Assembly (NCBI GenBank): GCA_017455065.1 | Contig: JAFTBU010000007.1 | Span: 1 to 33,321 of the forward strand | DNA length: 33,321 nucleotides | Origin: Bacteroidales bacterium | GTDB taxonomy: Bacteria; Bacteroidota; Bacteroidia; Bacteroidales; UBA932 | Direction of reading: 5' to 3' | Shown here: one piece after another, positions 1 to 6,692 of the stretch | Numbering within the stretch: the stretch's first letter is position 1 | Layout: each line of letters begins with the position of its first letter | Notes under the pieces: generated by a model | What the model was told of the DNA's origin: nothing | Seen by the model: only the letters and a program-made list of their open reading frames with translations | The model's database searches: none | Position numbers and translations under genes: made by a program

Positions 1-1
1 C

Positions 2-289
2 GTGGAGCTGTTCTTCAAATGGGTGAAGCAGCATCTGAAGATCAAGAAGTTCTGGGGAGACTCTGAAAACGCAGTCCGCATCCAGATCTACACCGCGATC
101 ATCTCATACTGCCTGGTCGCCATCGTTCACCACAAGATGAAGCTCAAAGTGTCGGTCTACAACACACTCCAAGTCTTGGGAATCTCACTCACTGATACCA
201 CGCCTCTTGAAGACCTCTTCAACAAATCTAACCTCAATATTGACAAAGAACTTGACGGGTTCTATGAACCCACATTGTTTGATTTTTAA
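2..289 (+). CDS. IS4-type transposase, C-terminal fragment (cut by window edge)
   Basis: This is the last 95 codons of a transposase whose beginning lies before the window. The fragment opens with the pattern E-x6-K (E2, K9 of the visible piece, in ELFFKWVKQ), followed by HLKIKKFWG. That matches the E and K of the YREK signature near the C-terminal end of IS4-family DDE transposases, with the typical following segment about cell-wide mobility of short insertion sequences in Bacteroidales. The rest (SLTDTTPLEDLF) matches the usual tail of this group. The reading frame ends cleanly with TAA. Because the N-terminal two thirds are out of view, I cannot tell whether the element is intact. The family call is fairly firm; the exact IS name is not. 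Confidence 0.8.
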   Translation: MELFFKWVKQHLKIKKFWGDSENAVRIQIYTAIISYCLVAIVHHKMKLKVSVYNTLQVLGISLTDTTPLEDLFNKSNLNIDKELDGFYEPTLFDF

Positions 290-300
290 CTTTTAACTAC

Positions 301-320
301 GTCCACAACTTTTAGTGGAC
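301..320. repeat. Short inverted repeat just after the transposase gene
   Basis: GTCCAC (301-306) and GTGGAC (315-320) form a perfect 6-bp inverted repeat around an 8-base loop, 11 bases after the transposase stop. It could be part of the right end of the insertion sequence or a hairpin insulating the element. No T-run follows, so it is a poor intrinsic terminator. I could not define the IS terminal repeat or a target duplication, because the left end is outside the window. Confidence 0.4.
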
Positions 321-348
321 AGCTATGTTTTATGATAATAATTGCACC

Positions 349-468
349 ATGCGTAAAGTTTTTGTTTCAGTATCAGCTCTTTTGTTCATTCATAAATCTA
401 TCGTTTTAGGATTATCCGTATTGTTCTTGGATGGGAACGGAAATAATTCCAATATTAGGATAGTTTGA
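349..468 (+). CDS. Possible 39-aa peptide, unrecognised
   Basis: An ATG-to-TGA reading frame encodes a 39-residue peptide beginning MRKVFVSVSALLF, with a basic start and a short hydrophobic run like a signal or leader segment, then a polar Asn/Gly-rich tail. It sits between the transposase end and the NVEALA-like gene. It could be a remnant of another leader-type peptide gene or chance. No family is recognised and no ribosome-binding signal is evident, so this is a weak call. Confidence 0.2.
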   Translation: MRKVFVSVSALLFIHKSIVLGLSVLFLDGNGNNSNIRIV

Positions 469-470
469 GA

Positions 471-478
471 TAGATTTG
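471..478 (+). promoter_or_regulatory. Candidate -7 box (TAGATTTG) for the NVEALA/lipoprotein cluster
   Basis: TAGATTTG fits the Bacteroidetes -7 consensus TAnnTTTG, 37 bases before the ATG at 516. I see no TTG at the usual 19-21 bp upstream. A weaker alternative, TATCTTTA, lies at 496-503. One of the two probably starts the cluster transcript. Confidence 0.35.
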
Positions 479-515
479 TCCTGATTACATATAATTATCT
501 TTAAACGTTATTATT

Positions 516-793
516 ATGAAAAAAGGGTTCTTATAATAGCTATAAGTGCTACACTTACAACTATTATTATATGTAGTATTTTACTCATTTCTCGGAAAGA
601 ATCCGATTCTGAGCTTATGTTTCAAAACATCGAGGCTTTATTGCAAACTGAGGGTCATACTTGTACAGCTACCGCGAAGTGTTTTATTCTAGGCACTGAA
701 TACGGATCTATTTCTTGTACAGGAACTATAGCTTGTATTACTGGATATAATATGGTTTGCTGCGATGGTCACAGATCTGAGTGCTTGTACTAA
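516..793 (+). pseudogene. NVEALA-like secreted peptide gene with a -1 frameshift in a poly-A run
   Basis: Translation from ATG 516 gives MKKGFL and then stops at 534-536. Shifting by one base after the A-run (519-524) opens a continuous frame to the TAA at 791-793. The restored product starts MKKRVLIIAIS, has a hydrophobic N-terminal segment and contains NIEALL followed by a Cys-rich tail (CTATAKC, CTGTIAC, VCCDG). That is the layout of the short Bacteroidales NVEALA peptides: leader, N-V/I-E-A-L motif, Cys-rich end. Seven A residues instead of six would restore the frame. This may be a true null, a sequencing error, or an on/off slippage switch. The 3' end overlaps the next gene by 29 bp. 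NVEALA genes are commonly next to propeller lipoproteins, as here. The function of the family is unknown to me. Confidence 0.6.
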
Positions 794-1766
794 ACGTATC
801 GTTAACTTATTACTACTGATATTCGCTGTTTCTTGTGGTCAGCTTTCAGATAGGATTAAACCCGAATCCTTGAATGTGGATTCGTCCATTACTATACTCT
901 CAGATTCTGTATATCTATCTGGCAACAATCCTTGTATCTTTGTTGACCAAGACAGGATTATCGTATCGGATTATTTCCAGGGGATCTTTGAGATAGATGA
1001 TCAAGCAAGGATAACGCATTCATTTGCGAAACCTGGCAACGGCCCTGGAGAAGTGATAGCCTGTGGCCAGTTTTGCGTGACTGAGGATGGAACGATATGC
1101 GTTTTCGATGCAGGACATCATGCAATTCAGTACTATCGGGAAGGTTCTTTCCTTAAAAGAATGAATCTTCCTACCGATTTAAGACTCTCATCAGGGTCAT
1201 GTTTTTTTGAAATCAATGATTCTTTATTCTGCTCCAGTATTGGAGGGGACAATCTTGTGTCCATTATTAAAGATGGAGCTATAATAGGCGGCTTGTGCCC
1301 TTTGTCCAAATATGATGACCCGATGATGCCAACACACTCCGTTCGCAACGTAATAAAAGGTGACAACTCTTTATACGTCATAGCCATCTCTTTACCTGTT
1401 GTCGAAGAGTATTCGTTTTCCGGTGAATTATTGTCTTCATTTGACTTGACTGCTATTCCAGAAAGGGCTACATTGTTTCGCAAGGAGCAATCCATCGTGC
1501 CTAATACTTATTTCGTCGCAACCGGAGACGTATGTTATAATGATGGTTGCCTATTCCTTTTGTCCGCCACGACAATTGGCGGATATCGTTCCAACATTGT
1601 AATTGTCCTGGAAAAAGGAGAGCAAGAATGGAAGCATACAAATACATATGAACTATCGGGAGCTGATATCTACACTTCAATCGCTGTCTCGGACGACGGC
1701 TTTCTCCTTGCACTGAATTACTCAAAGGCATCCATTGACAAATACAAGTTGACTAATGATGAATAG
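765..1766 (+). CDS. 6-bladed beta-propeller (TolB-like) lipoprotein
   Basis: The 333-residue product starts with a lipoprotein signal: basic residues, LLLLIFAVSC, predicted lipidation on Cys24. The mature part has repeated strand-rich units of the kind found in Bacteroidales 6-bladed propeller lipoproteins, including the segment IVSDYFQGIFEID followed by FAKPGNGPGEV, where a Gly-Pro-Gly-Glu motif typical of this family is visible. The protein should be anchored in an envelope membrane. The ATG lies inside the upstream NVEALA-like gene, so translation of the two may be coupled. The next gene overlaps the 3' end by 11 bp, suggesting one transcript. Molecular role unknown; the association with NVEALA peptides suggests a binding or export partner, which is inference. 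Confidence 0.7.
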   Translation: MVTDLSACTKRIVNLLLLIFAVSCGQLSDRIKPESLNVDSSITILSDSVYLSGNNPCIFVDQDRIIVSDYFQGIFEIDDQARITHSFAKPGNGPGEVIACGQFCVTEDGTICVFDAGHHAIQYYREGSFLKRMNLPTDLRLSSGSCFFEINDSLFCSSIGGDNLVSIIKDGAIIGGLCPLSKYDDPMMPTHSVRNVIKGDNSLYVIAISLPVVEEYSFSGELLSSFDLTAIPERATLFRKEQSIVPNTYFVATGDVCYNDGCLFLLSATTIGGYRSNIVIVLEKGEQEWKHTNTYELSGADIYTSIAVSDDGFLLALNYSKASIDKYKLTNDE

Positions 1767-2340
1767 CATTAACAAACTTATCTTAACTACTTGCACAATA
1801 TTAACTGTCAGTTGTAATAGTTTTGTTCGGGTCAATGGAGATATCGCAAAACTCAAATCGGAGGCTATCGTCATTCCCTATGATAAGTTGGTCTGTTTTG
1901 AAGGAAGTAAAACCAAACCAGATGAAACAGTGGGTAGTATACTTGTTTATATTGATAGTTCCGATTGCAGCGTTTGTTCACTTAATAATTTGCCATATTG
2001 GGACCATCTTAATAAAATAATACATGATGAAACTGGATTTCAGTTGCAGATAATCCCTGTTTTCAAACCTGCCAAAGACTATAAAGATGCTTTGCTCTGG
2101 CACGTGAAACGTCAGCAAAACTCATTCGATATATATGTAGACACGCTTGGCGCTTTCTATGCCAGCAACTCACATCTTCCTGATAATAAAGAGCTTCACA
2201 CCTTTTTATTGGATAAAGATAACAATGTAATTCTCGTTGGAAATCCTATCCACAATAAAGAATTACAGTCTTTATACATAGCAACCGCTGCGAAATATAT
2301 CCGACTATTCTCAGGCCAAAGCATGTCCGACCGGGACTAA
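1756..2340 (+). CDS. Thioredoxin-like lipoprotein
   Basis: A 194-residue protein with a lipoprotein signal (LTTCTILTVSC, Cys20 lipidated) followed by a thioredoxin-like region: ILVYIDSSDCSVC carries a C-x-x-C pair (C71, C74) right after a strand, as in redox-active thioredoxin folds. Later VDTLGAFYA and HTFLLDKDNNVILVGNP match the TlpA/redoxin pattern. Likely anchored in the envelope, where it could reduce or isomerise disulfides, perhaps in the Cys-rich peptide encoded upstream; that partnership is inferred from the neighbourhood. The start overlaps the previous gene, and an in-frame ATG three bases downstream (1759) is an equally good start. The stop codon overlaps the stop of the convergent dehydrogenase gene by four bases. 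Confidence 0.65.
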   Translation: MMNSINKLILTTCTILTVSCNSFVRVNGDIAKLKSEAIVIPYDKLVCFEGSKTKPDETVGSILVYIDSSDCSVCSLNNLPYWDHLNKIIHDETGFQLQIIPVFKPAKDYKDALLWHVKRQQNSFDIYVDTLGAFYASNSHLPDNKELHTFLLDKDNNVILVGNPIHNKELQSLYIATAAKYIRLFSGQSMSDRD

Positions 2341-3602
2341 AGCTCCGCGGCGTGGGCGAGGAGGTAATCCTCAGCCTCGACGCACCAGAGGCCCTTGTGG
2401 GCCTTGCAGATGCGGTCCAGCTCCTTATAGACGGCACCTTCCTTCGATCCGAAATCAGCGATCGCGGTCAGAGGCATGTCTATATGGGTATAGATGAGTT
2501 TCTTTCCGCCGGGGATGGAAGGCAGGTTGATGGTGGTGTCGATGACGGCGTTCAGACCGCCGATATGGGTCACAAGACCTGCGGGGTCCATGCCCTTGCC
2601 CATCAGATGCAGAGCCTCCTTCATGTCGTTGGTATTGCCTCCGCTGGTGCCCACGATGTGGGTGGAGGAGTAATGGACGTTGTAGAAATTCACAGACGCT
2701 TTGAAATCCGTACGGCTGGGGCCGGAGAAGAAATTGAGGCAGCCGTCGAAGGCCAGGATGGAATCGGCCTGCTCCACCAGGGCGGGCACGGGAGCCATCA
2801 CCACCACCTCGTCGTAGCCATTGCCTCCGGAGATGCCCATGAGCAGCTCGGTGGCGCCTTCCACTGCGGTGTTGACATAGTGCAGCTCTATGCCGCGGGA
2901 AGCGGCGAACTCCACGGTGTACAGGGAGGCAGCCCTGTCCAGACGGGCCTGGTCGATATCGGTGACCACGAAGAGGGCGGGATGCCTGTCCTCACGGTGC
3001 AGCACATAATTGATGCACGCAAGTCCCATGGGGCCGACTCCTGCGAGCAGGGCCATGCGGCCGCCGTCCTTGATCTCCATATGATGCACATAGGAGCCGG
3101 GAGTGGTGTGGTAGCAGGCGTGCATCGCGCCGATCACGCAGGAAAGGGGCTCGCTCAGGGATGCGGGGTAGAAGCCCTCGCCCTTGTAGGGCAGCAGGCA
3201 GCCCTGCTCCATGACCTCGCGGGGGATCACCACGTAAGTGGCGTCGCCGCCTATGTATTTGTAGGAATATCCGGGAGCCGAATGGACGCCCACGGGGCCT
3301 CCTTCGTAAGTCAGTGCGGGCTGGATGGAAAATTTGTCCCCGGGCTTGAACTCCGAGCTCCATTTGGAACCCACCTCGACTATCTCCCCTGCGAACTCAT
3401 GCCCTATGATGGTAGGGTTGGTGGCTACGTCGTCGGGCACCCTCTTGTGGGCCGCGCCCTGATGGGCAGCCTTGTAGGAGGACATGCAGATGCTGTCGCT
3501 GACCACCTTGGCCAGGATCTCGTCATCCTTTATCTGAGGGAGCTCGAACTCTTCGAGCCTGAGGTCGTTTTCGCCGTAAAGGCGTACTGCTTTGGTCTTC
3601 AT
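2337..3602 (-). CDS. Zinc-type alcohol/polyol dehydrogenase (L-sorbose-1-phosphate reductase-like)
   Basis: A 421-residue medium-chain dehydrogenase. The catalytic zinc ligands are visible: Cys39 (SICMSSYK) and His68-Glu69 (IIGHEFAGE). The nucleotide-binding loop GVGPMG lies in the middle of the chain. The insertions relative to plain zinc alcohol dehydrogenases, and the apparent lack of a four-Cys structural-zinc lobe, resemble the L-sorbose-1-phosphate reductase group. It is the last gene of the minus-strand run, 19 bp after the aldolase/dehydrogenase gene. The natural substrate is not readable from sequence; a sugar phosphate or keto-sugar from the aldolase route is plausible. No terminator is visible at its 3' end, because the stop overlaps a convergent gene, so readthrough would be antisense to the lipoprotein gene. 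Confidence 0.75.
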   Translation of the reverse strand: MKTKAVRLYGENDLRLEEFELPQIKDDEILAKVVSDSICMSSYKAAHQGAAHKRVPDDVATNPTIIGHEFAGEIVEVGSKWSSEFKPGDKFSIQPALTYEGGPVGVHSAPGYSYKYIGGDATYVVIPREVMEQGCLLPYKGEGFYPASLSEPLSCVIGAMHACYHTTPGSYVHHMEIKDGGRMALLAGVGPMGLACINYVLHREDRHPALFVVTDIDQARLDRAASLYTVEFAASRGIELHYVNTAVEGATELLMGISGGNGYDEVVVMAPVPALVEQADSILAFDGCLNFFSGPSRTDFKASVNFYNVHYSSTHIVGTSGGNTNDMKEALHLMGKGMDPAGLVTHIGGLNAVIDTTINLPSIPGGKKLIYTHIDMPLTAIADFGSKEGAVYKELDRICKAHKGLWCVEAEDYLLAHAAEL

Positions 3603-3621
3603 ATGGCTTTGCTGTTTTTCG

Positions 3622-5580
3622 CTAAGAGAGCATCACCTGGCCTCCCGTTACGGGGATGGCCTGTCCGGTCTCGCCGGTCTGCTCCACGGCATAAAGTATG
3701 GCCCTGGTGACATCCAGGGGGCTGCAGCCCTTGCGCATGGGCACCTGGGCGAGGTAATAGTCCTTGACATCCTGCACGGTCTTGGCGCCGGGCACCTTGC
3801 CGGCATTGAGGTACTGGATGAACAGGCCGTTGACGGGATTGCTCCACAGGGGTCCGTCGTAAAAGTTTCCGGGGCAGATGCTGTTGACCTTGATCCGGAA
3901 AGGCGCGAGCTCGAGGGCGAAGGACTGGGTGAGGCCTATGCCGCCGAACTTGCCGCCGGCGTAGGCGAAATTGGCCTTGGAGCCCCTCAGGCCGGACTTG
4001 CTGTTGACCTGGACTATGTCGGCATAGTACTCGGGGTCCCAGGCGGTCTCTATCTTCATCAGATGGCTGACCACCTTGGCGCAGAGGAAATATGCCTTGT
4101 AGTTGATGTTGGTGACGAATTCGAAGTTCTCGGGAGTCATGGCGTCGAGTCCGCCGGCACGCAGGACGCCCGCGTTGCTGACGAAGAGGTCGAGGGCGCC
4201 GAAATTCAGCACGGTCTGGCGGACCAGGTTCTGGAGGCTCCCCAAGTCGGCCACATTGGTCTTCACGAAGATGGCCCTGTTGCTGCCGGCCTCCTCGTTG
4301 AAGGATGCGACAGTCTTGAGACCCACTTCCTCATTGAGGTCGGCGACCACTACATTGGCCCCCTGGCGTATGAGCTCGCGGGCTATGCCCTCGCCGAAGC
4401 CCTGGGCGGCTCCGGTGACGATCACGCTCTTGCCTTCGGCACGGCCGCGGGCGGCGGCAGCGCTCACCTTGCGGCGGTAGTTCTCCACCTCCCAATTGTC
4501 AATGAAATCTATCTGCCTCGAAGTCATGGGATGCTCCCCGCCGAAGGCGGCGGCGCCGCGGGCGACTTTCATGGCATCGTAGAAGACATCGGTGATGATG
4601 GCGGCGTTCTTGGCGCTGTCACCTGCTGCCACGAGGCCTATGCCGTTGATAAGCAGCACCTTGGGAGTGTATCCGTATTTCTCCTCATACTCGGCGATTT
4701 TCTTCTCGGCCTTTTTGAGCAGGTCCCCGGAATCCTTGGGATCGATATAGATGTAGTGCGATTTGCAATAGACTATGCCGTCCGGGGTGAACGGGGCCAG
4801 CACCGGCTTGGCTGCCTGCTGGGAGGCGATGAAAGAAGCGATGAGGGCGTCGTTGGTGACTTTCAGGGTCTTGAGTCCGCGGCCGCCGCGGCTGAGCATC
4901 TGGCGTATGGCCGGGATGGTGTCGCAGACGCAGTCGCACACGGGTGCCTCCCCCGTCGGAAGGGGCTCCATGCAGGATTCGATCTTGGAAAGGACCTCCT
5001 CGTAGATACTCTCTATCTCCTCCGTGGTGTCGGCTCCGACGAAGATGCCGTGGTTCTGGAGGAAGATCACCTGGGGTTCGCTGCCCTTGGCAGCCTTCCA
5101 CTCGCCGATACGGTCATGCACTTTCTTGAAAAGGGTGTAGCCGGGATCGGTGTACTCGATGTACAGGGCGTCGGGGAAAAGCTGGGCGCATTCGGAGGCG
5201 GCGTTGCGCGAGCACATCAGGGCATTGACCGCAGTGGGATGCAGATGCACCACGAAACGGAAGCCCATGCAGTCGTGCAGCGAGGTCTCCACCGAAGGAC
5301 GGCGGCCTTCGCTGATGCATGCGGCGGCGAGGTCGGCCTTGACCTGTTTCTCCCTCAGGACGGTGTCGGAGCTGTATTTCTTGGTCCCCATCGGGGCGAG
5401 CAGGGCCCTGTCGAGCACTGCAAATCCGTCCTCGTCTATGGTGGCGAGGGCGTGCCCGCTGGCTTTGACCCAGAGGCGGGTGGAATCTTTGTATGAAGTA
5501 TTGCCGCCGCCCGCTATCACGAAGCGGGGATCGACGCCGTACAATCTGGAGACTGCTATAAGTTCATCCAATTCTTTCAT
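3622..5580 (-). CDS. Bifunctional class II aldolase / short-chain dehydrogenase
   Basis: 652 residues in two domains. Residues about 1-370 are a class II aldolase/adducin domain: AGGGNTS (23-29), zinc ligands His112 and His114 (HLHP) and His177 (QNHG). Residues about 380-652 are a short-chain dehydrogenase: TGAAQGFGEG nucleotide loop near 387, NAGV, and the Tyr-x-x-x-Lys pair (YAGGK, near 538-542). This domain order is that of the rhamnulose-1-phosphate aldolase/lactaldehyde dehydrogenase fusion used for L-rhamnose in several bacteria. The neighbouring rhamnosidases support a deoxyhexose substrate: retro-aldol cleavage of a ketose phosphate to dihydroxyacetone phosphate plus lactaldehyde, then oxidation of the aldehyde. 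Cytoplasmic. The substrate is inferred, because rhamnose isomerase and kinase are absent from the window and a different sugar phosphate is possible. Confidence 0.85.
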   Translation of the reverse strand: MKELDELIAVSRLYGVDPRFVIAGGGNTSYKDSTRLWVKASGHALATIDEDGFAVLDRALLAPMGTKKYSSDTVLREKQVKADLAAACISEGRRPSVETSLHDCMGFRFVVHLHPTAVNALMCSRNAASECAQLFPDALYIEYTDPGYTLFKKVHDRIGEWKAAKGSEPQVIFLQNHGIFVGADTTEEIESIYEEVLSKIESCMEPLPTGEAPVCDCVCDTIPAIRQMLSRGGRGLKTLKVTNDALIASFIASQQAAKPVLAPFTPDGIVYCKSHYIYIDPKDSGDLLKKAEKKIAEYEEKYGYTPKVLLINGIGLVAAGDSAKNAAIITDVFYDAMKVARGAAAFGGEHPMTSRQIDFIDNWEVENYRRKVSAAAARGRAEGKSVIVTGAAQGFGEGIARELIRQGANVVVADLNEEVGLKTVASFNEEAGSNRAIFVKTNVADLGSLQNLVRQTVLNFGALDLFVSNAGVLRAGGLDAMTPENFEFVTNINYKAYFLCAKVVSHLMKIETAWDPEYYADIVQVNSKSGLRGSKANFAYAGGKFGGIGLTQSFALELAPFRIKVNSICPGNFYDGPLWSNPVNGLFIQYLNAGKVPGAKTVQDVKDYYLAQVPMRKGCSPLDVTRAILYAVEQTGETGQAIPVTGGQVMLS

Positions 5581-5585
5581 TGTCG

Positions 5586-6689
5586 TCAGTTTTCTATAGT
5601 TCGCATTATCACTTCCTCTCCCCTGGCGGCGAGGTCTGCGGGACGGTCGCCCTTGGCATCCAGGCCGGCCTGGTGGGCCGCCACTGCGCAGGCACCCCTC
5701 CAGTTGATCTCGCGGAGTTTGTCGCTGAGATGGTCGCAGTCGCTGGTGCGGAGCCTGACGGGCTCGAGCTTGGGAGTGTTGTGCTCCGAGCCGAAGGTCA
5801 CGATGAAGCCTTCGTCCTCCAGGTAGGAGGCATAGCTTTCGAGCACGGCGGTGGTGTTGCGGGTGGTTATGAATTCGGCGCTGCGTATGCCGCGTTTACG
5901 CAAGATGTCCGCAGCTTTCTGGAGGTCCTCCTCGAAATCGGTGAACTGCCCCTTGGCGTCGTCCCCGAGGAAAGGATAGGTGGGAATGCCTCCTGCGGCT
6001 TCGATGATGCGCTGCACGTCCTGCATGGGCAGGAAGGCCTTGGGATCCTCGGCAACGAAGGCGGCGCCGCCCGATTTGAGCAGACGGCTCCTCAGTTCGT
6101 TCTCCACCGCCGCATTGTCAGCGGGGTCGCTCTTGAGGGGAGCGCCGAGAATGCGCTCGTACATGGCGGCATCCCCGTCCACGGCGATGCGGAGGGCCTT
6201 GGCGAGATGGCGCTCACGTATGGATCCGCGGGTGAGCTCCCTGGCCACTTTCTCGAAGGATATGGTGAATCCTGCCCCCACCGCATCCAGATGGGCGTTG
6301 AGCTTGGCGCACATCGCCGCCACCTGGGCGTTGGACTCGGCCTTCACGGCCGAGAGCTGCTCCTCTTCCCTGCCCCGCAGGATCACGGGATAGGCGAGGC
6401 CCTTGCCGCTGAGGTAGGTCCTGCCGGGGTTGTTGGGGTCGTTGACCCTCACTCCGGCAGCCTGGTCCTCGACGTTCAGGGAGATGAACTCTATGTTGAA
6501 CAGAGGATAGAGGCTGCGCGCCGCGCACTCCTCGCTCCATTCGGCATAGCCGTCCATGGAGTAGAAATCATTGATACCCACCACCCTGACGCCTTCCGAG
6601 GCGGCCATGTCGAGGGCCTGGCGGACATCGCTGAACGCGCTGAAGGAATACGGCGTGTGCAGGTGGGCGTTTACATCGAAGACAGTCAT
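5586..6689 (-). CDS. PHP-domain protein of unknown substrate
   Basis: 367 residues opening with DVNAHLHTPYSFSAF, the H-x-H metal-binding start (His9, His11) of the PHP phosphoesterase superfamily, followed by a GVRVVGINDF segment typical of its second strand. The C-terminal part has FIVTFGSEHNTP, plausibly supplying later metal ligands. Known PHP enzymes hydrolyse phosphate esters using two or three metals. Here it lies 5 bp from the aldolase gene and 3 bp from E1, firmly inside the operon, so a role in sugar-phosphate metabolism (removing a side product or a pathway phosphatase) is likely but unproven. The C-terminal half contains no second domain I recognise. Confidence 0.7.
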   Translation of the reverse strand: MTVFDVNAHLHTPYSFSAFSDVRQALDMAASEGVRVVGINDFYSMDGYAEWSEECAARSLYPLFNIEFISLNVEDQAAGVRVNDPNNPGRTYLSGKGLAYPVILRGREEEQLSAVKAESNAQVAAMCAKLNAHLDAVGAGFTISFEKVARELTRGSIRERHLAKALRIAVDGDAAMYERILGAPLKSDPADNAAVENELRSRLLKSGGAAFVAEDPKAFLPMQDVQRIIEAAGGIPTYPFLGDDAKGQFTDFEEDLQKAADILRKRGIRSAEFITTRNTTAVLESYASYLEDEGFIVTFGSEHNTPKLEPVRLRTSDCDHLSDKLREINWRGACAVAAHQAGLDAKGDRPADLAARGEEVIMRTIEN

Positions 6690-6692
6690 CGC

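Noticed and set aside
3592-5496. A 634-codon open frame on the plus strand opposite the aldolase/dehydrogenase gene
   Set aside because: It is the antisense shadow of a well-supported gene in GC-rich DNA. It shows no family motifs, only Gly/Ala/His/Asp-rich sequence. The same applies to the long antisense frames at 8130-9167, 16916-18862 and 19774-21561.
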